Assembly (NCBI GenBank): GCA_004802725.1
Contig: SGPM01000320.1
Location: 1 to 30,838, forward strand
DNA: 30,838 bases
From: Antrodiella citrinella
Lineage: Eukaryota; Basidiomycota; Agaricomycetes; Polyporales; Steccherinaceae
Direction of reading: 5' to 3'
Part shown: positions 10,633 through 22,300 of the stretch, piece after piece
Layout of the letters: each line of letters begins with the position of its first letter
How positions within the stretch are numbered: position 1 is the first letter of the stretch
Position numbers and translations under genes: made by a program
Notes under the pieces: model-generated
Seen by the model: the letters and a program-made list of their open reading frames with translations, nothing else
Databases searched by the model: none
Told to the model about the DNA's origin: nothing

Positions 10633-12423
10633 ATGTCTGACAAACAATATTACAAACTGGTTGCGACCTTCGATGGACCGAAGGATGCCGTATTGCAAGT
10701 CGCGTTCTCGTCTTTGGGTGCATATGTTGCTGCTACAGGTAAGTTGCCACTCATCTGGTCATTGCGTGATGTTGAATCTGCCATAGGCTATAAGGGTGTT
10801 GACGTCTGGAACATGTCTACCCAGACTACTGTTACTATTGACATTCCGGACGCCGATCTTAACCAAGCATATACGACTTGCACTTGGCTTTATTTCACCA
10901 AAGCCTGTCGACACGTCTTGATACTTGGAAGGATTGATGGTGCTGTTTTGGCCTGGGATCTCAATGTGGTCGATGGGAAAGAGGTGCGTGACGAAATTAC
11001 TTAGCCTTTTCAGCTAGCATTCTCAGGGTTGATATCGGGCTAGGTCTTACGTTCTGTTCGTCCGCCTGCTCCCAATACTCCTACGATTGGTCATGAAGGC
11101 GCGGTCATCTCTCTTGACGTTGGATCGGCAGACATATTGGAAGGCCGCAGAGGCCGTGTAGCCGCAAGCTTCATGGACAAGAGCATCATAGTCTGGGCAA
11201 TGAGTCCGAATGGCGGCTTCAAACTTCTCTGGAAATCAGAAGAAATAACGTATGTCCCAAAGGTCGTTCGCTTCAGCGGAGAAAGGAAGGTCTGGGTATT
11301 CGCAACAACTGGTGGGACTATGTACGTTCCAATTCTTATCTCGGATACTCCTTATGCTAACGACGCGTTACTATAGCACCACCCTTCATAGCGAGAAGGG
11401 CACAGTTTCGCTGGTGCAGAATAGCGGGCTTGAGCTAGTGTGAGTATGTGTCCTGCCAGATATCCATATCTATTGAAATTATATTTCAAGGACTGCTGTT
11501 GCCGTCGACCCCGAAAACGACTGCTTCGCAGTGGGTATTGGCGGCAGGGGCTTTGAACTATGGTCGTTAGGCGCCCTCGAGAAAACTCGTCGTTTCGTGG
11601 ACCCGATTGATCCTAATGTCTTCTTTCCAAAGCAAGTGGTGTTCACCGAGGATGGCGAAGGAGTGCTCACTGGCACTGATCATGGCTGCGGTATCTTGTA
11701 CGACCGTGAGACGACGACGATCCTACAGACGTTTCCGTACTCAAAACCCACTAGTTTAGTCCTAGTGGTTGCTGTGAGTGCGGTCGGACTTTCACACAGA
11801 TCACTTACTGATGATATCGTACAGGCCACCACGACCGGAGATTGCAATTATGTGGCAATAGCTGGTTCTGTTGCGCAACAACCTAACCAGGTATTAGTCT
11901 GGCAGAAGATACAACCCTCAACACCAAATCTTGAAGACACCTATGATACCAAGAAATTCTACATTCTGAGAATCCCCAGAGGAATGGCCAAGCTCGTGGT
12001 CGTCATTGCGACGTTGGCGATAGCAGTGCTGTCAGTTGCTTTTTATCGCCCGTTTGAAAATACGGACATGCCTCAGGTACAGATCCCTTTCCATCTCGGG
12101 ACTTCTCTCTGACGATATTCATACAGTTCGGACCGCTGGTCCACGGACTCTTGGATGGCGTGGGACTCACCCGTGAGAAGCATGTTTCCGGTGATGACAT
12201 TCGCCAACAGTCTCCTCTCTCTTCCACGCCCCGTTCAGATCCAGCATGGCAAGCCGATCAGGTCTTATCTTTTGGATCCTCACGAGAGCTGGTTGATCGT
12301 GTGCCCATGCGTATTGAACGCGAGAACGCCCATCCGTCGAAGGACGCGGATTCTTCTATAGTAGATGTCGGCAAGCGCCGCGTGACCCGTCAGGAGGAGG
12401 TTTGGATCATTGGAGACGAGTGA
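10633..12423 (+). CDS. WD40-like beta-propeller protein with C-terminal transmembrane helix
   Basis: Seven exons: 10633-10738, 10787-10983, 11044-11321, 11377-11439, 11491-11773, 11825-12076 and 12127-12423, giving about 491 residues. Introns use phases 1, 0, 2, 2, 0 and 0. Blade-like segments end in the WD-type dipeptides expected of WD40 repeats: VDVWNMS, VLAWDLN, IIVWAMS, FELWSLG, GILYDRE and VLVWQKI. These probably form one propeller over residues 5-340, a protein-interaction platform. A hydrophobic helix at about 365-383 (AKLVVVIATLAIAVLSVAF) follows, then about 100 polar residues ending in WIIGDE. The propeller is therefore probably tethered to a membrane. The start at 10633 (MSDKQYYK) was preferred over an upstream in-frame ATG because the upstream part reads like leader sequence. 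Its stop lies 127 bp from the stop of the convergent gene at 12551. The partner and pathway are unknown. Confidence 0.87.
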
Positions 12424-12550
12424 AGCGAATGTAGGCATTTGAAAGACACCGTTTGTTTCAGATTTTGTTTGAGTGTATGTAGTAGTATGGTCTCGACGTT
12501 GTAATATATTCTGGAAGCTACTCTATTCTGACAAGTGGTCGGATACTACA
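12424..12550. other. Shared 3' region of two convergent genes
   Basis: Only 127 bp separate the stop of the WD40-like gene from the stop of the minus-strand coiled-coil gene, so their 3' untranslated regions probably overlap. T-rich and AT-rich words here could serve as polyadenylation signals, but I cannot assign them. Confidence 0.5.
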
Positions 12551-13936
12551 TTACACAGACGATTCGATGGCAGCCAAGAGCCCCTTCAGCATCAGAGTCA
12601 GATCTTCCGCTGCGAGCCTCCACCCATCGCGCAGAGCATCCCTCTCGTCTTGAGGACATGCATTGATCGACATGGCCCACCACTTGAGACATATCATCAA
12701 CCCGTACCATCCGTGTGTGCCGGATTTGCGCAATGAAAGCCAACGTTCCCCGTAAGATTCAATCCGGGCGGGGCGCCCCTCCATCACGCCCCTCCAACTA
12801 GGCTGCAAAGCACACCACCAGATCCAAAACTTCTTCTCTATAACCGAGACGAAGTTGGGAAGAAGTGCTGGCTCCCTTCCATCCTTGTACCATCGTTTGA
12901 GTTCACAGGGCATGGCTTTCTGGTTCAATCGTACACCCCGATATCCTAGGAGAACCTCTAGCTCGAACCATCTTGCTAAGAGACCCGAGTATTCATGACA
13001 CTCGACCTGAACATTGAGGTAGATGACAGCTTCCGCAAACCACTTCTTCGTACTTCCAGATGATGGCGGAATGGGAAGGGCCTTGGGACAGAAACGAACG
13101 ATCAGACGTTGCCAATTATATTGAAAAGCTACTGCTACCTTATCCGTCACCTCTAGGTCATGTTGTCCTTTGTTGGAATCCGCGGATTCTAAAGGTCGTG
13201 CGGCCTGCGTATCGACCTGGTGAGACCGGTAGGTTAGATTGTGATACAAGAATCGTGGAAATGTCGTCACCTTATCTGGCACTTTGGGACTGGAGACTGT
13301 CCCAGACGCAGTAGCCTGCGACGGGTTGCTCCCGAGGATGAGAGGGTTCGACTTTTCCAAGAGTTCGGTGTTCTGCCTCTTGAGTTCTGTATTGTGACGT
13401 TCAAGTGACATGTTCGTGGCTTGAGCAGCTTGCAACTTGCGATGAATCTCGTCGGTTCTGCTCTGGATAGCCTCCTTTTCCGCATTGTTCATATCCGTCT
13501 GTTGATACTTATCTGACATATGAGGCAAGGGTCATGTTTAGAAGTATTTACAACTCACAAACGAACGTCCTAGCCTGCCTTTCCACCTCTCTACATCCGC
13601 TTCTAGCTCCTTTATTCGTGCACGGAGAGTTACGGCTTCGCTCTGAGAAGCGGTCATGCAGCTATCATGGGGCGTAGTTGCTGTGTCGGACGGAAGGATC
13701 GACGGGGAACGCTGTCCCGCTTCAAGCTCTTGGACGCGTACGCGAAGAATCGCGACCTCTTTCTGGAGTTCGTCGTATGTCTTGGGATGAGCATCCGTCG
13801 ATGGGTCTATGCGATATCGCTATGACAAGATATATGAGAGATGCAACGGGTAGTCAGACATATATATTTCTACCTTATGCTGAGGACGACCGCCTTCAGG
13901 CTCGTCTGGCACTGTCCGTTTTCGGTCTGACTCCAT
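12551..13936 (-). CDS. Coiled-coil protein with Trp-rich C-terminal domain, function unknown
   Basis: Three exons, 13936-13874, 13819-13559 and 13498-12551, all phase 0, giving about 423 residues. The start MESDRKR was chosen because it opens a short basic N-terminus that splices cleanly into coiled coil. Residues about 35-175 contain three heptad-rich segments (LQKEVAILRVRVQELEA, LRARIKELEADVERWK and a Gln/Asn-rich one). From about residue 215 to the end is an ordered domain rich in Trp and aromatic residues: FQYNWQRLIVRFCPK, KKFWIWWCALQPSWRG, GERWLSLRKSG and MICLKWWAMS. Coiled coil followed by a W..WW..LQP.WR domain resembles a dispersed agaricomycete family of unknown function; that link is from memory and could not be searched. 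The third acceptor was set at 13499/13500 because the nearer CAG breaks the frame. It is divergent from the coiled-coil gene at 14635. Confidence 0.84.
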
Positions 13937-14634
13937 GACATGTACGGTGTCGAATATAGCGGCCGCAGGCTTATGTGCAAGCTGGCGGGGGAGGGGAGAT
14001 GGTGCTGACGATCGAAGGGCGGCGGTATTCCTCCGATGCAAGCTCTGCTTTTGAAAGCTCGGACTGGGGTAGGCCACACTGATGGGGACAACAATGTGAG
14101 CATGGCGAGTTGGTATTAATAGTGGATATTGGCACTCACCCGTAAACATTTCTACTGTTGTCAGGGATGCACAATGGGACACAGACTTGCCAGAGATCTG
14201 GAAGTAAAGCGTCTTTTCAGATTGTGAGATTGGCTGATCGGACTCGGAGCGCTGGGCGTATGGGCGGCTAGTCGGTCATCATCCGAATGCGCCCCGGGGC
14301 CGTCCCTGATCCCGACAACTGTCTCCTCGCTCTCTTCTCTCTAGAGTCTCTTCCTCTTCGCTCACGTATTTGCGTCCCCCACTGACACAATATCGACATG
14401 ATGCTCTGGGATATTTGTGATGCCTATTGCCTCACCGTTTGCGATCAAAGGGACTTTGGTATGGTGATGGTAAGTGCCAATGCCCTTTATTCCGTGCCAC
14501 TGGAGGTCCCTTTCTTCTCCCTCCTCTTCCCCTCTTCTCCTTCGTCAACGTCGTATCCCAGTTCCTCCCCCGTTGTTTTCCCGTTCCTCTCTCATCGTGA
14601 CTCATTCGTAATTCTCTCACATTATCAAGCAGCC
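13937..14634. promoter_or_regulatory. Bidirectional promoter region with a CT-rich tract
   Basis: About 700 bp separate the divergent starts at 13936 (-) and 14635 (+). A strongly pyrimidine-rich plus-strand tract at about 14508-14590, just before the plus-strand ATG, is typical of fungal promoters. On the minus strand, a GTGAGT...CAG pair at about 14064-14140 could be an intron in the 5' leader. No separate gene is supported. Confidence 0.5.
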
Positions 14635-15563
14635 ATGGAACATATCGGCACGCCTGAAAGCATACTCGCGGTGGAGAGATCCACGATGCTTGTTCAAGTG
14701 TGTCAGTCTCTAATCAGGCTCAGATTTATTGACGAACAGCTATCGTGCAGCAACAATCTGCTCACGCCGAGGCATCGCTGATTTTCAATCAACTGCTCAT
14801 CGAAGAGCTCACCACAAAGCTAGAGCGCGCCACTGAACACGCCAGGCGAACGGAGTCAGACGCTATTCAGAAGCAATTCGAGATAGCATTGGCATCGGCT
14901 GCTCTGCATACTGCTATGGATACATTGGCTTTGAAACAGCAGAGGGTTCAAGACGTTCTTGCCAAGATCACCGACGTGCAGGTCCGTGTTGGTTCCATCT
15001 CTTTGTGCCCTCATGCTTACACACATGTTAGATCTTGTACGTTCGGTTTGAGAATGAAGTGCAGAAGTTGGACGCTTCTTTCTCTGTTGTTGCGAGCAGC
15101 CTCATCAAGAACATGAAAAGTCCAAAGAGAGCTCTGCGTCTCGCTAAGGTGCGTTCAATCCATCGTGGGCTGGAGTTCTCTAAATGACCAGTTACCTTCG
15201 CAGGTCACGCTTGGCGAGTATAAGAAGGAGCAAGAGGCTATAACGGTAAGGTGATTCATTATTGATGGTAGATATCCGCTCACTTTCTACCGTAACAATG
15301 TAGGCCACTGCGCAAACCGAAACATCAGAGCTTGCTACGATGCTGCTACCGGTCAACCCTCAGCTTCCAGCTGGAGACTCAGTGCCTTCTAGAGCCTCCA
15401 AGCGTGCGAGATCTTCGTCGTTCCAAGTAAGTGTATTAATTCCGCTAGAATTTGGCAATGATTGACTTCTCATCAGGACGGTAATGTCTACACCGCCAAG
15501 AAAGCCAAGCTTGACGACTCTCGTCTTCTCAACTTTCATCGACGACTTCTGCGAACGATGTGA
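14635..15563 (+). CDS. Small coiled-coil protein with basic, possibly nuclear, C-terminus
   Basis: Six exons, 14635-14697, 14751-14981, 15032-15148, 15204-15245, 15304-15426 and 15477-15563, all joined in phase 0, giving about 220 residues. Residues 22-98 form a long Ala/Glu/Gln-rich helix with heptads (LIEELTTKLERATEHARR). A second helical stretch covers about 100-150. The C-terminal third carries two basic clusters, SKRARS and AKKAKLDD, which resemble a bipartite nuclear localisation signal. Every exon length is a multiple of three. The open frame extends upstream to an ATG at 14398, but that stretch translates the CT-rich promoter tract, so 14635 is preferred. No family was recognised. It lies between two other coiled-coil genes. 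Confidence 0.8.
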
Positions 15564-16344
15564 TTTGGGTGATGTACTAGGGGTGATGTACTTGTATGAT
15601 ACCCAAGCCGTGTTGTAATAATCATAATCTTTGTACTACCGACTATATGATAGGAAGGACTGGTGAGGTTGTTGTACCAAGTCCGTCCATTTATTTGAAT
15701 TCGCTTCGCACCGTCAACTTCGCCCGACTGCCCTCCCCTCGGACACCTAGGATTACCTAATACCCCGTCATCTTGCCCGAAGCTTGGTCTTGAAGGGTCT
15801 GCTCGTACATTTGTCGGCCTCGCGTTATGTTTGTCTGCATATACTACTCCGTGAGTCTCAGTCGAATGAAGGATCAAGAACGGTCTTGTATGTACTTATA
15901 GTCGATGGAGCGCCGAGTCTAGGTTAGTCACCGACGGACGTTATTTCAGAGGTGCTGAGACATTTTGGAGTGTACCTTTCCAGCTTTCAGACTAAACATC
16001 TGGTAGCTGCTGCACCAATAACCACCCCTGCTCCACCACCGCATGAGAGTACGTGAGCTGAGGGATGACAGAATCAGTACGACCATGATCTCCCGCTCAG
16101 CCCGAGTGGCAAGCCTCATGTCCGAATGATGGTCATGCTCCGATTCCGCCGAACGCTTTCAGTTTTATACACTCAACCAAGCAAGAAACACAGCTCAGGT
16201 TCTAGTCAGGTATGTTATCTATCTTATGTTCTATGTGACGCATACCTTCACCACACATGCTTCACGCTGATACCTTGTGGCAGTATCTGAGTCGGAGTCC
16301 TGCCAGTACCAGCTACGCCACTCATTTAATTGCAATTTGTGACG
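15564..16344. other. Intergenic region before the 37-exon gene
   Basis: I see no gene here. The stretch ends with promoter and leader elements of the large coiled-coil gene, including a TATA-like word and a probable leader intron. Confidence 0.55.
16163..16283 (+). promoter_or_regulatory. TATA-like word and probable 5'-leader intron
   Basis: A TTTTATAC word at about 16163-16170 is followed about 40 nt later by a CAG|GTATGT donor at 16210. A GTGGCAG acceptor ends at 16283, with a CTGAT branch-like word shortly before it. The ATG of the large gene is at 16345. This suggests transcription starting near 16190-16205 and a 74-nt intron in the untranslated leader. Confidence 0.45.
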
Positions 16345-19300
16345 ATGGAAACCGAACCAGAAGGTATACCTTCATCCTTATCTCGCAAACAGGTAGCATG
16401 AGTGTCTTATAAAATGGGTTTTGTCGTTTACTGATGATTTAATTCGACTGCCCTCCTATTAGGGCACGATTCGGAAACGGTCGTTGACTCCACCTACCGG
16501 CGATGGATCATCGTCGACTTTGAAGGATTCCTCACAAGTAAGGATTCTGCACGTTTCAGAGGTTTTGTAGTTTACTGACTCTCTCCCAATCAACGCGTAG
16601 CCTTCATCTGACCCGGGCCCTGATCCCACTGGCCCTGCGGTCAAAGTTCGAGTAGTTCAGCAACCAAAACTTGCCACGCGGAAGACTTTTGCGCAGTTTG
16701 AGGTAAGCGTGCATTGTATGCACACAAAATGTTGTCAATGCAGTGATAACGTTCCCTATTTGTTTCAGGTAGATCTCCAGAAATCGCAGGAAACGATCGG
16801 CGCACTACATAAGGACCTACTTGTATCACAGGAAACGATAAGTAAACTGGAGGCGGATTTCCGTCAGTCACAAGCTCTGGTAGCTGACCAACACAATACT
16901 GAGAACGAACGTTGTCGACAACTCGACCGAAAGAACCAGGTTAGATGTTCTTCTTTGTTGTATAAATGATCATCGTCCTCAGCCTGACTTTGTTGTCACA
17001 CATAGGAGTTGACAAAGGCAAGATATCATCTCGGTAAATAGTAGATACAGACTACACGTCTAACATGTCCTCCAACAGCTCAACACATCACACGAGGAAA
17101 ATTTTCGGACGTTGAAACATCAATTTGAGTTGGCCCAGAAAGAACAACTTCGTGAAAAGGTGAGGATCTTTGAGCTCCACATTCGGACGATGTTCATTAG
17201 TGTTCCCCTCAGGAGGACGCGGAACAGCAACTGAGCGATCTCAACTACACAATCTCCAATCTGAAGGTGTGTACTCCGTCATCATCTCTTTGGCAGTACT
17301 CTGACGGTCACTATTAGAACAGTTGTAACACATTGCGCCAAAATAACGAAGATTTGCAAGCTGGATACGAACAGCTGAAGGCTAGTACAGTCTATTCGAA
17401 TGAGCCGTCCTTATATCTGATACGGAAATGTTATCAATCAGCAGCAGGGAAAATACGAGACGACAAACGAAGTGAACCTACTCCAGGCTCAAGCTTCTCG
17501 ACAAGAGCAACATCAAAAAGCGTTGGAAGACCTGCTTCAAGACCAACTACGGACGGCGAATTCTCTACGCGACACGCACCTCAAAACCATAGAGCGCCTC
17601 AGTTTGCGTGTCGAAGAGATGAATGTGAGCATAATTCTACGTCTTGGATCGTTCAAAATCTTATCGCCTTTCAACGATCAGGTTGAACATGCCAAACTCC
17701 AATCGGAGTACAGCAATCTGCACGAAGCACATCGAATGAGTATTGAGGAAATTGTGGCTCTCGAAACCGAAGGAAATCAATCGTTGGTGAGTCTCACATA
17801 CATATGCACAAGATGGCCTCTCAAGCAGCAGCTATACTTCAAGGGTAACATCGTAAAACTCGAGGTCAGTTTATTTCACTTTGCAGCACATCATTTTTTC
17901 CCACATAAGCGCAGGACAACCTCCGTGATCTCATGAAAAGCGTGAGGACGGAGGCAAATCTATACGTCGCTTCAAGTCAGATAGACACTAATGAGATCGA
18001 AGCCGAGGACATGGTACGTTCGAACAAGAACCAGCGCATTTCTTACTTAGTGACGCGTATCCTAGGGATTCGTCGAGTTGATGAGCAGAATACAGCAGTA
18101 TATGACTGCATCATTCCAAAGTATGCAGGAGAAGATGGACCAAGCACATGTATGTCCTATAAAATCATCTCAATGTATGTCATGCCTCGGACCTAACAGC
18201 TTGCAGCTGAAGATCAAAGACAAGGACGACGAAATATCGCAGCTTAAGAATGAGAATCAGACTTCCGAGGTGCGCGTGTCATCGGTGTTGCATGACACAG
18301 ATTCATTAATGCATTGACAGAACGCTGCTGCGTCCACTTCAAGCACGATCAGCTCGGAATTAGATAGGGCCCGGGAGGAGATTGCACGTCTTCAAGGCGT
18401 TTCGTCGACTGCTAGTGCCACTATAGATAAGAAGACTAAACAACTGGAGAGTATTCGGGACGAGATGACCAAGCTCAAGGTATGTCCTGAGTACACTGTG
18501 TTCCACGTACTTGTTTTCAACTTGAATGGATACAGAGGGATCATACTAAAGAGATCATATCCGCAATCGAAGCGAAGACGACGGCTCAAGATGAGTTGGC
18601 GAAGCAAAAGGTGGGTTGCATATATTCGACCATAACGTTTGAATAGTAATCCCGGATCCGTCCAATAGCAAGATCGTTTGAAGGAGAAGACTCAGGCAGT
18701 GGAGGCGAAGGCGTCAGTGACAAAGAAATATAACGCGTTGCTGGATCAGAAGACAGCCGTCGAGGTATGTACGAAAATGTTGAATAAGTAAGGGGACGAG
18801 GCACTGAATACAGCTTTTAGGCAAAGATTGTCGAGCAGAACACCGAGATCACTCGTCTTCAGAGCGAGAAGACAGTCAGTAAAATATCATTTCTACGATT
18901 CGTCTCGACTCACAACTTGTATATGAAATCAATTGAAGACACACACGATCCGGTCGGAGCTGCAAGCCGCAAAGAACGAGGCGGAACGGGTTCAGGCCCT
19001 CTTGGACGCGTCTTCTGCAGAGAAGACGAGGGCAGAAGAGGATGCTAAAGCAGCGAGAGACGAGCTCGAGGTACGTCGAGTCGAGTTACATCTATTATAT
19101 GGCCGCAGTACGCTCATACATGATTCCGCAGGCGAGGATCTCCACCCTCCAGAATGACATTAATCGCCTCAAGGCCGCTGAGCGTTCAATGAAGGTAAAT
19201 AGAGTATCCCCTCCCAACGTATGCTGCTTACCCATCGTTGTCGATGAATAGGAGATCCAGGCCAATCTGGACAAAGCGTTACAGGAGAAGAGCCATATCA

Positions 19301-22300
19301 GTGGTCTCTTGGAAGGCCTGAAGGAATCTGACAAGACACAGGAGAGCAAGATGACCACTTTGCGGACCGAACTTGCAGCTTCGCAGGTAGGTCTTAAAGC
19401 AGTGTATTCTAGCTCCGTGACCTCACTTCCTTCTTATATCTGAAATAGGCGAACCACGTTACGATTTCAGCTGCCAGGGATGACGCTGTGGCGAAGGTGA
19501 CAGCTCTGAAGGTGCGTGTCACCATGTGCGCGGACTAGGCCTTTTGCTCACATTTCGCAGACGGAGATCAGTCAACAGGCCGCCGAGATCACTCGTCTGG
19601 ATACTGAGAAGGGGACGAGAAACGTGAGTCTCCTGGGCTCGTATCTTGTGCAACTGACTAATGATTTGCGGAAGGACGCGCTCCGGTCGGAGCTGCAAGC
19701 CGCAAAGAACGAGGCGGAACGGGTTCAGGCCCTCTTGGACGTGTCCTCTGCAGAGAAGACGAGGGCAGAAGAGGATGCTAAAGCAGCGAGAGACGAGCTC
19801 GAGGTACGTCGAGTTACATCTATTATATGGCCGCAGTACGCTCATACATGATTCCGCAGGCGAGGATCTCCACCCTCCAGAATGACATTAATCGCCTCAA
19901 GGCCGCTGAGCGTTCAATGAAGGTAAATAGAGTATCCCCTCCCAACGTATGCTGCTTACCCATCGTTGTCGATGAATAGGAGATCCAGGCCAATCTGGAC
20001 AAAGTGTTACAGGAGAAGAGCCATATCAGTGGTCTCTTGGAAGGCCTGAAGGAATCTGACAAGACACAGGAGAGCAAGATGACCACTTTGCGGACCGAAC
20101 TTGCAGCTTCGCAGGTGGGTTTTGAAGCAGTGTACTGTAGTACCATGACCTCACCTCCTTCCTACATCTGAAATAGGCCAAACAAATCACGATTTCAGCT
20201 GCCAGAGATGACGCCCTGCTGAAGGTGACAGCTCTGAAGGTGCGTGTCACCATGTGCGCGGACAAGGCCTTTTGCTCACATTCTGCAGGCGGAGATTACT
20301 CAACGTGCTGTGGAGAAAAGGACAAGTGAGGTAAGTCACCTCGTACGCCTCCGTGATTTTGCTTCCCTTATCGGTGCTTCGTTCAGGACACGGCCTCCGA
20401 AACGCTTCGAACGCAGAATCAAAGTGCATCCGAACAGGCGGCACGTCTGCAAGGTCTACTTGACGCCTCCCAAATGAAAGAAATGCAGGCCGTGGAGAAA
20501 TTCGAGGCTTTGTATGATGTGACCATTCAGCTCGAGGTGTGTTCAAATCGCGATGCGCTCCCTTTCTGCACGGTTTTCATCATCATTTTTCAATCATACA
20601 GGCCGACGTCCTTGCGAAAACCAATGCAATCTCATGTCTCCAGGAAGAAAAGGTGATTTTACGTGGTACATTGCGATTTTTGAAACATTTATCATTATTG
20701 TTTTGTCTCAGTCGAACGCATTCACGCTTGCGCAGGAGGAGATTACTAAATGGAAGGAAGCGAGTAACAACGCTGGTACACAAGGCATCTTGTTGCAAGA
20801 ATTAGTCAAGGACTTAACGTCTGAGAAGGTACTACATCTCATACGCTTTGTGCCCTTGTTTATTGACGTAGCAATCATCCAGGAATCTCTGTCCACACAA
20901 CTCATCGAGATGACTTCACAGAGAAAAGATGTAGAGCAGCAACTTGCTTCCACCAAGGCTGAGCTATCCATTGCGGCAGAGTCGGATACCCGCCGCACGA
21001 TGGAGATAGGTGCCATTCAGGTAATCATGTCTCGCATACACCACCTTTCGAACCGTCGCCGATGGTACTTTGTTCTCAGACGCAGTTGATGAGTAAAGAA
21101 TCCGAAGTCGCTAAACTACAGCATCTGGTGGACCAGCTGAAGGTAATTCATTCTGTACTACTGCTCTCGTTGGTTCACTGACTGTGAGTCCGAGCAGAAA
21201 AGTACAACCCTCTCCTCCATCGGCGAGTTTTCGGCAACTGTCGGGCGTCAAATGCTGAGCGCACTTGCCAGAAGTCGTGGACCAATTTCTGTTGATTACG
21301 CCGCCGAGGTGGAGGCTATAAATCAACGACGAGTCAGCAAATATATTCTCGGTTCCGCTATCTCTGCACCTGCGATCTCGCCAGCGACATCACCATACCC
21401 CACACCGTACCGTAAACGGGGTAAGAAATCTCGAAGGGCCCGAGGCAACCACTATTCGGAGGAATCTTCTGACACCGAGGACCACGGACGGACAGGTGCT
21501 GCGCCGTCTTCATCTCAACCTGCTCCGGTGTGTCCTATTCTGTCTTACTGTAATTTGTCATTATACTCACTACATCTTAGGGCACAAGTCAGAGCAGTGC
21601 CATCCGAATTGACTCCGGGTCGAATGGTCCAGGCACATCCATGCCCAGTACGAGTCAGCGCTCGCAAGAGAGCGCAAGCGCTGCCGGTGATAAGGGTAAA
21701 GAACGGGAAAGCGGTCCTTCTTATAACTTAACACCCGGTGGGAATCCTGCCAACACCTCTCGACCTCCCCCACAGCATGATAGCTCGCTTCCAGACGTCA
21801 TATTGCACTTGCCGAAAACTCAGGAATATTTCCGGCGAGCGGGAACCCAACAGACCTACGCCCGAAACGTCTGCCAGAGAAATCGTGATGTAAGTAGTTG
21901 TATCTTGATCTGTAGGAGCATTTTTCTGATGAATTTTGAAGACTCTTGTTCGCCTAGCTCTCTATGAGTCTCTGGGCCTGATAAACCTCAAGGATGCGTA
22001 TACGCTTTCGAGCGCCAGTGCTGAACTTCTTGAGGCATACGATCGGGACTCCACGCACAACGGTCCAATATTGAAGGACGCACGGCTCGATCTAAGACAA
22101 ATGACCACTGATCTGCTGCAGAAGTCGTCATGGAATCAAGCTTATCAGTCCAGATTGGCGCAGGCGGTGGAGTATTTGGCCTCTACCTACACAGATCGCC
22201 GTTTCGGGAAGGGAACCTGTGACTGGGTGGGCCTTGTTGGATGCCGACTGTACACCGTTTATCTCAAAATAACGAAGTTGCAACCCAGAGAGGGTGAGGA

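Noticed and set aside
14398..14634. In-frame upstream extension of the small coiled-coil gene to an earlier ATG
   Set aside because: The extension translates a pyrimidine-rich promoter tract into Ser/Pro/Phe runs unlike the rest of the protein.
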